Of a stretch of 64,000 bases of DNA, positions 44,898 to 53,141 are shown in pieces (the stretch's first letter is position 1; each line of letters opens with the position of its first letter). This stretch comes from Nocardioides oceani (GTDB lineage Bacteria; Actinomycetota; Actinomycetes; Propionibacteriales; Nocardioidaceae). The notes below the pieces were generated by a model that was not told the origin of the DNA, ran no database searches, and worked only from the letters and a program-made list of their open reading frames with translations. A program made the position numbers and the translations under genes. The stretch is from NCBI RefSeq assembly GCF_030412965.1, contig NZ_JAUHJQ010000005.1, forward strand, positions 227,405 through 291,404, read 5' to 3'.

Positions 44898-45848
44898 GTG
44901 GCGCCGGACACCTCGACCTCGATGATCTCCGCCCGCGGCCTGCGCAAGTCCTTCGGCGACTTCGAGGCCGTCAAGGGCATCGACGTCGACGTGCGCCGCG
45001 GCGAGGCGTTCGGCTTCCTCGGGCCGAACGGGGCTGGGAAGTCCTCCACGATGCGGATGGTCGCGGCGGTCTCGCCGGTCAGCGACGGCGAGCTGCGGAT
45101 CCTCGGCATGGACCCCGCCGTCGACGGCCCCGCCATCCGCAGCCGGCTGGGGGTCTGCCCGCAGGAGGACACCCTCGACCTCGAGCTGAACGTCCGCGAC
45201 AACCTCTACATCTACGGCCGCTACTTCGGGATGCCGAAGAAGGAGGTGCGCGAGCGGGTCGACGAGCTGCTGGAGTTCGTGCAGCTCACCGACAAGGCCG
45301 ACGCGAAGGTCGAGGACCTCTCCGGCGGCATGAAGCGCCGGCTCACCATCGCCCGCTCGCTGGTCAACCGGCCCGACCTGCTCCTGCTCGACGAGCCGAC
45401 CACCGGCCTGGACCCGCAGGCCCGGCACGTGCTGTGGGACCGGCTGTTCCGCCTCAAGCAGGCCGGCGTCACGCTCGTCATCACCACGCACTACATGGAC
45501 GAGGCCGAGCAGCTGTGCGACCGCCTCGTCGTCATGGACAAGGGGCTGATCGTGGCCGAGGGCTCGCCCCTCGACCTCATCCGCGAGCACTCCACCCGCG
45601 AGGTCGCCGAGCTGCGCTTCGGGGTCGCCGCCGAGGGCGGCAGCCACGAGGCGGTCGCCGAGCAGGTCGCCGACCTCGGCGACCGGGTCGAGGTGCTGCC
45701 CGACCGGCTGCTGGTCTACAGCGCCGACGGCGAGGAGGTCGTTGCCAAGACGCTCGAGCGCGGGCTGCGCCCGGTCGCCACGCTGGTGCGTCGCTCCACG
45801 CTGGAGGACGTCTTCCTCCGGCTGACCGGCCGGACGCTGGTGGACTGA
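44898..45848 (+). CDS. ABC-2 exporter ATPase (DrrA/NodI-like)
   Basis: The protein has 316 residues. It has Walker A GPNGAGKSS, Q-loop CPQED, signature LSGGMKRR and Walker B LLLLDEPTTGLDP, with the His switch in ITTHYMDEAEQL. A C-terminal ~80-residue extension of the DUF4162 kind follows. Such ATPases pair with ABC-2 permeases that export drugs, lipids or glycolipids. The GTG at 44898 was chosen from the leaderless promoter. Two permease genes follow with at most a 4-bp overlap. Confidence 0.94.
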   Translation: MAPDTSTSMISARGLRKSFGDFEAVKGIDVDVRRGEAFGFLGPNGAGKSSTMRMVAAVSPVSDGELRILGMDPAVDGPAIRSRLGVCPQEDTLDLELNVRDNLYIYGRYFGMPKKEVRERVDELLEFVQLTDKADAKVEDLSGGMKRRLTIARSLVNRPDLLLLDEPTTGLDPQARHVLWDRLFRLKQAGVTLVITTHYMDEAEQLCDRLVVMDKGLIVAEGSPLDLIREHSTREVAELRFGVAAEGGSHEAVAEQVADLGDRVEVLPDRLLVYSADGEEVVAKTLERGLRPVATLVRRSTLEDVFLRLTGRTLVD

Positions 45849-46691
45849 GTGGGCGCCTCGACGTCTCGCGGGACCCGTGCCGGCACGCCGGCCGACGGGC
45901 GCGGCGACCTGCCGCTGCTGGTGGGCATCGCCCGGCAGGCCGACTACTGGCGGACCGCCTACCAGCGCACCTGGCGCGGCTCGGTCGTCAGCTCGTTCCT
46001 CGCTCCGCTGTTCTACGTCGTCGCGATGGGCGTGATCCTCGGCGGCTTCATCGAGGGCGACCCCGACCAGCTCGAGGGCGCCACGTCGTACCTCGCCTTC
46101 GTCGTCCCCGGCCTCATCGCCGCCCACGCCATGCAGACGGCCGTGGGGGAGACGACGTACCCGGTGATGGGCCTGATCAAGTGGCAGAAGGTCTACGACT
46201 CGATGCTCGCCACGCCGCTGCAGGTGCCGCACCTGGTCGGCGCGACGCTGGCGTTCGTCGGGTTTCGGCTGGTCACGACGTGCGCGGTCTTCACCGCCGT
46301 GCTCGCGCCGTTCGGGGTCTACGCCTCCTGGTGGGGGCCGTTCCTCGCGTTCGGCGCCCAGGTGCTGACCGGCATGGCGTTCGCCGGCCTGGTCTACGGC
46401 TTCACCGCGCGGCTGCGCTCGGAGACGGCGTTCGGCGTGCTGTTCCGGCTCGGCGTCTTCCCGCTGTTCCTGTTCTCCGGGGCGTTCTTCCCCGTCGACA
46501 ACCTCGGCGCCGTCGGGTCCTGGGTCGCTCGGCTCACGCCGCTGTGGCACGGGGTGAACCTGTCCCGGATGTTCGCCCTCGACAACGTCACCTGGTGGCT
46601 GGCCGGCGTCAACGTCGCCGTGCTGGTCGCGCTCTGCGTCCTCGGGTGGTTCTGGTCTGTCTCCGGCCTGCAGAAGCGGCTGGTCGCATGA
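45849..46691 (+). CDS. ABC-2 type exporter permease (first)
   Basis: The protein has 280 residues and six predicted membrane helices. It belongs to the NodJ/DrrB-like group (AYQRTWRGSVVSSFLAPLFY; FRLGVFPLFLFSGAFFPVDN). GTG begins directly at the ATPase stop, implying translational coupling. With the second permease it probably forms a heterodimeric export channel. The substrate is unknown. Confidence 0.92.
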   Translation: MGASTSRGTRAGTPADGRGDLPLLVGIARQADYWRTAYQRTWRGSVVSSFLAPLFYVVAMGVILGGFIEGDPDQLEGATSYLAFVVPGLIAAHAMQTAVGETTYPVMGLIKWQKVYDSMLATPLQVPHLVGATLAFVGFRLVTTCAVFTAVLAPFGVYASWWGPFLAFGAQVLTGMAFAGLVYGFTARLRSETAFGVLFRLGVFPLFLFSGAFFPVDNLGAVGSWVARLTPLWHGVNLSRMFALDNVTWWLAGVNVAVLVALCVLGWFWSVSGLQKRLVA

Positions 46692-47494
46692 GCGACGTCC
46701 TCGCCCCGCGCGAGCCGCTGCCGCCGCTGAGCGCCTGGCAGGCCCTGCGGTTGCTGGTGCTGCGCAACTACCTGGTCTACCGCGACGCGTGGAAGCTGTT
46801 CCTCACCGGCTTCCTCGAGCCGGTCTTCTACCTGTTCTCGATCGGCATCGGCGTCGGCCAGCTCATCGAGTCCTTCACCTTCAACGGCGAGGAGGTGCCG
46901 TACGCCGCGTTCGTCGCGCCCGCGATGCTCGCCGCGTCGGCCTTCAACGGGGCGCTGCTCGACAGCACCTACAACGTCTTCTTCAAGCTGAAGTACGACA
47001 AGCTCTACGCCCAGATCCTGGCGACGCCGCTCACGACCTCCGACATCGCGCGCGCCGAGATCGTGTGGGGCCAGCTGCGCGGCGGCAGCTACTCCGCGGC
47101 GTTCCTGCTCGTCATGCTCGCGATGGGGCTCATCGACTCGTGGTGGGCGCTGCTCGCGCTGCCGGCGGCGCTGCTCATCGGGTTCGCGTTCAGCGCGGTC
47201 TGCATGGCGCTGACGACCTGGATGAAGAGCTGGCAGGACTTCGACAAGATCACCCTCGTCCAGGTGCCGCTGTTCCTGTTCTCGGCCACGTTCTTCCCCG
47301 TGACCGCCTTCGACGGCTGGCTGCGGTGGGTCGTGGAGTGCACGCCGCTCTACCGCGGCGTCGTGCTCTGCCGCGAGCTGACCACCGGCGCGCTGTCGTG
47401 GTCCTCGGCGGTCTCCGTCGTCTACCTGGTCGTCATGGGGCTCGTCGGGCTGTACGTCGTCCGGAGGCGGCTCGACTCGCTGCTGCTGACCTGA
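46688..47494 (+). CDS. ABC-2 type exporter permease (second)
   Basis: The protein has 268 residues and six membrane helices, and is related to the first permease (LFLTGFLEPVFYLFSIGIGV; VPLFLFSATFFPVTAFDGWL). The ATG overlaps the preceding stop by 4 bp. Two distinct NodJ-like permeases with one NodI-like ATPase suggest an asymmetric transporter. Confidence 0.92.
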   Translation: MSDVLAPREPLPPLSAWQALRLLVLRNYLVYRDAWKLFLTGFLEPVFYLFSIGIGVGQLIESFTFNGEEVPYAAFVAPAMLAASAFNGALLDSTYNVFFKLKYDKLYAQILATPLTTSDIARAEIVWGQLRGGSYSAAFLLVMLAMGLIDSWWALLALPAALLIGFAFSAVCMALTTWMKSWQDFDKITLVQVPLFLFSATFFPVTAFDGWLRWVVECTPLYRGVVLCRELTTGALSWSSAVSVVYLVVMGLVGLYVVRRRLDSLLLT

Positions 47495-47522
47495 GCCGGG
47501 CCGGGCCGGGCCGGGCCGGGCT
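47495..47522. repeat. GCCGG pentamer tandem repeat
   Basis: About five copies of GCCGG(G) follow directly after the stop of the second permease. Confidence 0.7.
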
Positions 47523-47537
47523 GGTCGCTGGGCCCGC

Positions 47538-47624
47538 GCGTCGACAATCGCGCAATTGAACGACTGTGACGGGTTCCGGGCCGAGAAACCGGTCACAACG
47601 GCGCAATTGAACGATTGTCGACGC
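47538..47624. repeat. 87-bp concentric inverted-repeat element
   Basis: The outer arms GCGTCGACAATCG (47538-47550) and its complement (47612-47624) are a perfect 13 bp. Inside are two CAATTG sites (47553, 47604) that mirror each other and belong to a 17-base direct repeat GCGCAATTGAACGA(C/T)TG (47550-47566, 47601-47617; 16 of 17 identical). Inner arms TGTGACGGGTT / AACCGGTCACA (47565-47575, 47587-47597) match 10 of 11. All layers share the centre at 47581. The element is locally AT-richer than its surroundings and lies between convergent genes. Confidence 0.9.
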
Positions 47625-47647
47625 CCCGCCGGAGGCCCAGGCGCGCG

Positions 47648-48145
47648 TCAGAGCACCAGCTGCCACAGCTCGGTGTCGATCCAGCGCCCGTGCTTGAAGC
47701 CGACCTCGCGCAGCACGCCGGCCGGCTCGAAGCCGCAGCGGCGGTGCAGCGCCCGGCTGGCCGGGTTCGGCAGGGCGACGACGGCCAGCACGGTGTGCAC
47801 CCCGTCGCCACGCAGCCGCGCCAGCAGGTCGTCGTAGAGCGCGCTGCCGACGCCCCGCCCGCGGGCGGCGTCGGCGAGGTGGACCGACACCTCGCGCGTG
47901 CGGGCGTAGGCGGGTCGCGGTCGGTACGCCGACGCGGCGGCGTACCCGAGCACGACGGCGTCCTCCTCCGCCACCAGCAGGTGGTCGCCCGGGCCGAGGC
48001 CGGCGAGCCGCTGCTCCCAGTACGCCGTGCCCTGCGGCTCGAGGTCGAACGTCGCGACGCCGCTGCGGACCTGGTGGTCGTAGACCTCGGCGATCGCGGG
48101 GAGGTCGGCGGCGAGGGCGGGGCGGACCAGGACGGGCGCGGACAT
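47648..48145 (-). CDS. GNAT N-acetyltransferase (phosphinothricin acetyltransferase-like)
   Basis: The protein has 165 residues. It starts VRPALAADLPAIAEVYDHQV, has the acetyl-CoA loop ARGRGVGSALYDDLLA (R-x-x-G-x-G) and ends with the HRRCGFEPAGVLREVGFKHG segment typical of Pat/Bar/YncA acetyltransferases. These acetylate amino groups of small molecules such as methionine derivatives or phosphinothricin. The ATG at 48145 gives the family length; a longer frame upstream is not conserved-looking. Confidence 0.92.
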   Translation of the reverse strand: MSAPVLVRPALAADLPAIAEVYDHQVRSGVATFDLEPQGTAYWEQRLAGLGPGDHLLVAEEDAVVLGYAAASAYRPRPAYARTREVSVHLADAARGRGVGSALYDDLLARLRGDGVHTVLAVVALPNPASRALHRRCGFEPAGVLREVGFKHGRWIDTELWQLVL

Positions 48146-48215
48146 GGCGGCATCCTGACGGACGTCGGCAGGAAGTCGGCGGCGCACCCCGGCGTCCGGG
48201 CGGGAGGATGCCGTC

Positions 48216-48800
48216 ATGAGCAGCTTCCCCGCGGTCGAGCCGGACACCAAGGACTGGACGTGGGTGCTCGAGCGCCCCTGCGCGGACTGCGCGTACGACG
48301 CCGGGTCGGTCGACCCCGGCCGGCTCGGCGGCCTGGTCCGCACCAACGCCACGGGCTGGTCGGCCGTGCTGGGCGACCCGGCCGCGCGCGAGCGGCCGGC
48401 GGCGGGCACCTGGTCGGTGACGGAGTACGCCTGCCACGTCCGCGACGTGCACCGCGTCTTCGCCGAGCGGGTCGCGCTGGTGCTGGGCGAGGACGGCGTG
48501 CGGTTCGAGAACTGGGACCAGGACGCGACCGCCGTCGAGGACCGCTACGACCTCCAGGACCCCGCGACCGTCCGCGTCGAGCTGCTCGCCGCCGCGGAGG
48601 TCGCGGCCGCGGCGTACGACGCCGTGCCCGACGACGCGTGGGCGCGGCGAGGCGTGCGCAGCAACGGCAGCGCGTTCACGCTCGACACGCTCGCGCGCTA
48701 CCACCTGCACGACCTGGTCCACCACCTGTGGGACGTGCGCGAGGCGGTCGCGCGGGCGACGGGGCCGCACGCCGCTGCACCTGCGCGTCGACGACGGTGA
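48216..48800 (+). CDS. DinB / mycothiol-dependent-isomerase-like metalloprotein
   Basis: The protein has 194 residues. The four-helix DinB fold is suggested by WSVTEYACHVRDVHRVFAER near 65 and HLHDLVHHLWDVREAV near 165, which place the His residues expected to bind a metal. In actinobacteria such proteins are often thiol (mycothiol)-dependent S-transferases. The C-terminus APARRRR is basic and unusual. The substrate is unknown. It stands alone and is transcribed toward DUF3046. Confidence 0.82.
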   Translation: MSSFPAVEPDTKDWTWVLERPCADCAYDAGSVDPGRLGGLVRTNATGWSAVLGDPAARERPAAGTWSVTEYACHVRDVHRVFAERVALVLGEDGVRFENWDQDATAVEDRYDLQDPATVRVELLAAAEVAAAAYDAVPDDAWARRGVRSNGSAFTLDTLARYHLHDLVHHLWDVREAVARATGPHAAAPARRRR

Positions 48801-48860
48801 CGGCGACGGCAGGCAGGGAGCGGTGACTGGTGGTGTTGGCCCGGCGGCGATGATGGGCCC

Positions 48861-49055
48861 ATGCGACACACCGAGTTCTGGGCGCGGCTGGAGCGCGCGC
48901 TGGGTGCCGGCTACTACGAGGTCTGGGCAGACCAGTTCGTGATGGCCGACCTCGGCGGTCGCACCGCACGCGAGGCGCTCGACACGGGCGTGCCGCCCAA
49001 GGAGGTCTGGGCCGCCGTGTGGTCCGCGCTCGGCCTCCCCGCCAGCGAGAAGTAG
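48861..49055 (+). CDS. DUF3046 family small protein
   Basis: The protein has 64 residues. MRHTEFWARLERALGAGYYE and the GVPPKEVWAAVWSAL end match DUF3046, a family found almost only in actinobacteria near recA. GATGAT lies six bases before the ATG. Function is unknown. Its presence here, with recA 7 kb downstream, marks another point where the usual neighbourhood has been split by inserted genes. Confidence 0.88.
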   Translation: MRHTEFWARLERALGAGYYEVWADQFVMADLGGRTAREALDTGVPPKEVWAAVWSALGLPASEK

Positions 49056-49109
49056 CACCGGCGGGGCCTCGGGCGCGTCGGCCGGGCTCCGACCGGGCAC
49101 CGTGGCGCC

Positions 49110-49901
49110 ATGAGCACCCGCGCAGAGGTGGCCGTCATCGGCGGCACCGGCTTCTACTCCTTCCTCGACGACCCCGAGGAGGTCACCCTCGAGACGCCGT
49201 ACGGCGCGCCGTCCTCGCCGCTGGCGGTCGGCACGGTCGCGGGCCGGCGGGTGGCGTTCGTGCCGCGGCACGGCGCCGACCACGCGCACCCGCCGCACGG
49301 CATCAACTACCGGGCCAACGCCTGGGCGCTCCGCTCGCTGGGCGTGCGGCAGGTGCTGGCGCCCTGCGCGGTCGGTGGTCTGCGCGGGACGGTCGCGCCG
49401 GGCGACGTGGTCGTGCCCGACCAGCTCGTCGACCGCACCCACCGGCGGGTGGGCAGCTTCGTGGAGAGCGGGGCGGTGCACCTGCCGTTCGCCGACCCCT
49501 ACTGCTCGCGGCTGCGCGAGGCCGTCGTCTCGGCCGGGGAGCGGGTGCGCGACGGCGGCACCATGGTCGTCGTCGAGGGCCCCCGCTTCTCGACCCGGGC
49601 GGAGTCGCAGCACTACGCCGCCCAGGGCTGGGACCTGATCAACATGACCGGTGCCCCCGAGGCGGCGCTCGCGCGGGAGATGCGCCAGTGCTACACCGCG
49701 ATCGCCCTGGTCACCGACATGGACGCCGGCGTCGAGACCGGCTCGGGCGTCGGGCAGGAGGAGGTCTTCGCGCTGTTCGAGGCCAACCTCGAGCGGCTCA
49801 AGGGACTGCTCACCGAGGTGGTCGGCGCGCTGCCGGACCCCGACGGCTGCTCCTGCAGCGCGTGGGCCGACGGCCTCGAGCTCACCTACGAGGTGCCGTG
49901 A
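49110..49901 (+). CDS. mtnP: 5'-methylthioadenosine / purine nucleoside phosphorylase
   Basis: The protein has 263 residues. Family marks are VIGGTGFYSFL, the phosphate-binding PRHGADHAHPPHGINYRANA, LAPCAVGGLRG, EGPRFSTRAES, INMTGAPEAALAREM and the base-binding LVTDMDAG. These enzymes split methylthioadenosine or other 5'-modified purine nucleosides into base and sugar-1-phosphate. It overlaps the epimerase gene by one base, which suggests the released sugar-phosphate may be processed further rather than plain methionine salvage; that is inference. Confidence 0.93.
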   Translation: MSTRAEVAVIGGTGFYSFLDDPEEVTLETPYGAPSSPLAVGTVAGRRVAFVPRHGADHAHPPHGINYRANAWALRSLGVRQVLAPCAVGGLRGTVAPGDVVVPDQLVDRTHRRVGSFVESGAVHLPFADPYCSRLREAVVSAGERVRDGGTMVVVEGPRFSTRAESQHYAAQGWDLINMTGAPEAALAREMRQCYTAIALVTDMDAGVETGSGVGQEEVFALFEANLERLKGLLTEVVGALPDPDGCSCSAWADGLELTYEVP

Positions 49902-50956
49902 TGCGCGTCCTGCTCACCGGGTCGGCCGGGTTCATCGGCTCCGCCATCGGTCGTCGGCTCGAGGAGCGCGGCGACGAGGTCGTCCGCGTCGACGTCATGC
50001 TGCCCAACGCCCACGGCGAGGCCGACCCGCCCGACGGCACCCACCGCCTCGACGTCCGCGACGCCGCCGGCTGGACCGACCTGCTGCGCGGCACCGACGC
50101 CGTGTGCCATCAGGCCGCCCTCGTCGGCGCCGGCGTCACCGTCGCCGACCTGCCGCACTACGCGGCCCACAACGACCTCGGCACCGCCGCCCTGCTCGCG
50201 GCGATGCACGAGGCGGGCGTCGACCGGCTCGTGCTCGCGTCCTCGATGGTCGTCTACGGCGAGGGGCGCTACGCCTGCCCCGAGCACGGCGACCAGGTGC
50301 CGCCGCCGCGCAGCCGCGAGGCCCTCGACGGCGGCGACTTCGAGAACCACTGCGCCACCTGCGGCCGCCCGCTCACCTGGGAGACCGTCGACGAGGGGGC
50401 CCGCCTCGACCCGCGCAGCACGTACGCCGCCAGCAAGCTCGCCCAGGAGCACTACTCCGCCGCGTGGGTCCGGCAGGCCGGCGCGGCCGCCGTGGCGCTG
50501 CGCTACCACAACGTCTACGGGCCGGGCATGCCCCGGGACACGCCGTACTCCGGTGTCGCGGCGATGTTCCGCTCCTCCCTCGAGCGCGGCGAGGCGCCCC
50601 AGGTCTTCGAGGACGGCGGGCAGGCCCGCGACTTCGTCCACGTCGACGACGTCGCGCGCGCGAACCTCGCCGCGCTCGACGCGGTGACCGGTGCGCCGGC
50701 CGGCCACTGGGCGGCGTACAACGTCTGCTCCGGCGAGCCCGTCACCATCCTCGACGTGGCGCGCCTCGTCGCCACCGGCACGGGCGAGGCCGGCGGCGCG
50801 ACGATCGAGCCGGAGGTGACGGGCGGCTACCGGCTCGGCGACGTCCGGCACGTCGTCGCCTCGCCCGAGCGCGCCCGCGCCGAGCTCGGCTTCGCCGCCC
50901 AGGTCCGTCCCGGCGTCGGGCTGCCGGCCTTCGCAACGGCGCCGCTGCGGGCGTAA
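49901..50956 (+). CDS. NAD-dependent sugar epimerase/dehydratase with zinc-ribbon-like insert
   Basis: The protein has 351 residues. The Rossmann motif GSAGFIGSAIG, the active Tyr and Lys in STYAASKLAQEHY, and HNVYGPGMPRDTPYSG identify an extended short-chain dehydrogenase acting on nucleotide sugars. An insert at about 120-160 carries CPEH and CATCGRPLTWE, cysteines spaced like a small zinc ribbon; this is seen in a subgroup of actinobacterial NAD-epimerases. It is translationally coupled to the nucleoside phosphorylase. The exact sugar is unknown. Confidence 0.92.
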   Translation: MRVLLTGSAGFIGSAIGRRLEERGDEVVRVDVMLPNAHGEADPPDGTHRLDVRDAAGWTDLLRGTDAVCHQAALVGAGVTVADLPHYAAHNDLGTAALLAAMHEAGVDRLVLASSMVVYGEGRYACPEHGDQVPPPRSREALDGGDFENHCATCGRPLTWETVDEGARLDPRSTYAASKLAQEHYSAAWVRQAGAAAVALRYHNVYGPGMPRDTPYSGVAAMFRSSLERGEAPQVFEDGGQARDFVHVDDVARANLAALDAVTGAPAGHWAAYNVCSGEPVTILDVARLVATGTGEAGGATIEPEVTGGYRLGDVRHVVASPERARAELGFAAQVRPGVGLPAFATAPLRA

Positions 50957-50961
50957 CCGGG

Positions 50962-51040
50962 GTGCAGGAGTCCCCGGTTCACCGGGGACTCCTGCACTTC
51001 TCAGGGGAGATCCGCGCCGAGGAGTGCGGGACTCCCCTGA
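50962..51040. terminator. Two consecutive hairpins between convergent genes
   Basis: GTGCAGGAGTCCCCGG (50962-50977) pairs perfectly over 16 bp with 50982-50997 around TTCA. A second stem TCAGGGGAG / CTCCCCTGA (51001-51009, 51032-51040) follows. Both contain related GGAGTCCCC-type segments, so alternative pairings are possible. Confidence 0.7.
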
Positions 51041-51049
51041 CACGTGGGC

Positions 51050-52426
51050 TCACCAGCTCGTGTACAGCAGGTGCTGCACGACCAGTGCGAAGAGCGCCTG
51101 CAGCCCCAGCCCCCAGCGCCGCCACCGCTCCGGCAGCAGCGCGGTGGTGAGCACGAGCCACGGCACGAACGGCAGCCAGATCCGCTCGACCTCGGCCTTG
51201 CTCATCCGCGACAGGTCGGCCACGGCGACCGCGAGCGCCGCGGCGCCGGCGAGGAGCACGACGACCCGCTCGCGGCGGAACGCCGACCGGCCCAGCATCG
51301 CCAGGCCGGCGCCGAGCAGGGGACCGGTGCACACGAGCAGCGCGGCCAGGTTGCCCCACATCCAGTACGCCGCCGGGCGGTCGGCCGCGATGCCCTCCCA
51401 GTACCGGTCGTGGAGCACCGGGTAGGCCTCCCACCACGCGAACCCGCCCGCCGCGAAGCCGAGCACGACCACCAGCGCCGCCGCGCCCGCCACCGGCAGC
51501 GGCCACCACGAGCGGGCCAGCAGCAGCACCGCCAGCGCGAGCGGACCGAGCAGGCCCAGGCCGTAGGAGAGCATCACGCAGCACCCGAGCAGCAGCCCGG
51601 CCAGCACGGACCACGCGACACCGGTCCGCACCGAGGAGCGCCAGCGGGTGGCACCGAGCGCCAGGCACAGCAGGCCGGCGGCCGCGACCGCGCCGAAGAG
51701 CGCGTCGGCCGAGACCGCCATGAAGACCGCGGCCGGGGCCAGCACCAGGAACGGCGCCGCCCGTCGCGCGGCGGCCTCCGCGCCGAGCACCCGGACCGTG
51801 GCCAGCACCAGGGGAGCGGTGGCCGCGGCGAGCACGACGACGACCAGCGCGGCGGCCAGGTCGCCGCCGAGCCCGATCCGCACCAGCCCGACGAAGAACA
51901 GCAGCGCCAGCGGCGGGTGACCGGCGACATGGGTGGGCCAGTTGTCCGGCGCCGCGGAGTAGGGGATCCGGTCGACGTAGGTGCGCAGGAGCTCCCCGAC
52001 GTCCTCGACCTCGCGGGCGGTCGGGAGGTACTCCACGTCGCTGCCGAGCACGCGGGTCAGCCCCGACTCGCCGTCCACGAGGGCGAGGGCGAGCATCCAC
52101 GCCAGCGCGGCGACGTACGCCGCGGCCAGGAGGCGCCGCCACGGCAACCGGGTCGCCAGGCCGGCGGCGTACCTCCACCCGAGCAGCGCGAGCAGGACCG
52201 CCGGCAGGGTGCCGGGCCCGAACCACGTCGGCTCCCAGAGCCCGTGCAGCGGGGGGATCGCGCGGTCCGACATGGACCGCGGTGCACGCGGCCACACCTC
52301 CCAGTCCGCGAAGTGGGGTACTGCGAAGGCAGCGGCGACCAGCGCCACGGCCACGAGCAGTCCCAGGCCGGCACGGCGGTCCGCGGTCGCAGGCGCGGGC
52401 ACGGGCTCGGGCAGGGGCTCGGGCAT
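51050..52426 (-). CDS. Multi-pass membrane glycosyltransferase of the GT39/GT87 type
   Basis: The protein has 458 residues and about eleven membrane helices. The first extracytoplasmic loop is large, and an Asp/Glu motif lies in LGSDVEYLPTAREVEDVG, as expected for GT-C enzymes that use polyprenyl-phosphate sugars. WPTHVAGHPPLALLFFVGLV is characteristic of the mannosyltransferase-like group. The ATG at 52426 starts before the first helix. It is divergent from a GT2 gene only 22 bp away that resembles a polyprenyl-phosphate sugar synthase, which could supply its donor. Confidence 0.85.
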   Translation of the reverse strand: MPEPLPEPVPAPATADRRAGLGLLVAVALVAAAFAVPHFADWEVWPRAPRSMSDRAIPPLHGLWEPTWFGPGTLPAVLLALLGWRYAAGLATRLPWRRLLAAAYVAALAWMLALALVDGESGLTRVLGSDVEYLPTAREVEDVGELLRTYVDRIPYSAAPDNWPTHVAGHPPLALLFFVGLVRIGLGGDLAAALVVVVLAAATAPLVLATVRVLGAEAAARRAAPFLVLAPAAVFMAVSADALFGAVAAAGLLCLALGATRWRSSVRTGVAWSVLAGLLLGCCVMLSYGLGLLGPLALAVLLLARSWWPLPVAGAAALVVVLGFAAGGFAWWEAYPVLHDRYWEGIAADRPAAYWMWGNLAALLVCTGPLLGAGLAMLGRSAFRRERVVVLLAGAAALAVAVADLSRMSKAEVERIWLPFVPWLVLTTALLPERWRRWGLGLQALFALVVQHLLYTSW

Positions 52427-52448
52427 GGTGCCGACCTTACGGAGGAGG

Positions 52449-53141
52449 GTGACGTTGAGCAGTTCGTCCGGCGACGACCAGAGGGCGGTGTGCGACCTCG
52501 TGCTGCCGTGCCGCGACGAGGCTCCGGCGCTCGCCGACCTGCTCCCGCGCATCCCGGCGCAGTTCGCCGTGGTCGTGGTGGACAACGGCTCGACCGACGA
52601 CACCGCCGAGGTCGCCCGCCGGCTCGGCGCCCGCGTCGTGACCGAGCCGGTGCCCGGGTACGGAGCGGCCGTCCACACCGGCCTCCTCGCAGCGACCCAC
52701 GACCACGTCGCGTTCATGGACGGCGACGGGTCCTTCGACCCCGCGGACCTGCTGCCGCTGCTGGAGGACGTCCGCTCGGGGCACTACGACATGGCCGTGG
52801 GCCGCCGGCGGCCGGTGCGCCGCGGGGTGTGGCCGTGGCACGCCCGTGCCGGGAACGCGCTGATCCTCGCCTGGGTGCGCCGCCGCATCGGCACCGACGT
52901 CCACGACATCGCACCCATCCGGGTGTCCGGCCGCACCGAACTACTCGCGTTGGACGTCCAGGACCGCCGTTTCGGCTACCCCGTCGAGCTGCTCCAGAAG
53001 GTGGCGCTCGCGGGGTGGCGCGTGTCCGAGCGTGACGTCGTCTACCACCCCCGCGCCGAGGGCACCCGGTCGAAGGTGTCCGGATCGGTGCGCGGCACGG
53101 TCCGTGCCGCACGAGACTTCTGGAAGGTGCTCGAGAAGTGA
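52449..53141 (+). CDS. Family 2 glycosyltransferase (dolichyl-phosphate-mannose-synthase-like)
   Basis: The protein has 230 residues with a single GT-A domain and no membrane helices. Motifs are VLPCRDEAPALADLL, VVDNGSTDDTAEVARRLGA, VPGYGAAVHTGLLA and FMDGDGSFDP (DxD). The C-terminal half lacks the usual long acceptor region. Such enzymes transfer a sugar from a nucleotide to polyprenyl phosphate or a small acceptor. The start is uncertain: GTG at 52449 or TTG at 52455, both near a GGAGGAGG ribosome site. It heads a five-gene operon with 4-bp overlaps and corresponds to the TIGR04283-like partner of the next gene. Confidence 0.9.
   Translation: MTLSSSSGDDQRAVCDLVLPCRDEAPALADLLPRIPAQFAVVVVDNGSTDDTAEVARRLGARVVTEPVPGYGAAVHTGLLAATHDHVAFMDGDGSFDPADLLPLLEDVRSGHYDMAVGRRRPVRRGVWPWHARAGNALILAWVRRRIGTDVHDIAPIRVSGRTELLALDVQDRRFGYPVELLQKVALAGWRVSERDVVYHPRAEGTRSKVSGSVRGTVRAARDFWKVLEK

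Noticed and set aside
47495..47647. Insertion sequence or transposon remnant around the concentric repeat
   Set aside because: No transposase fragment or target-site duplication is visible; it is kept as a repeat of unknown nature.
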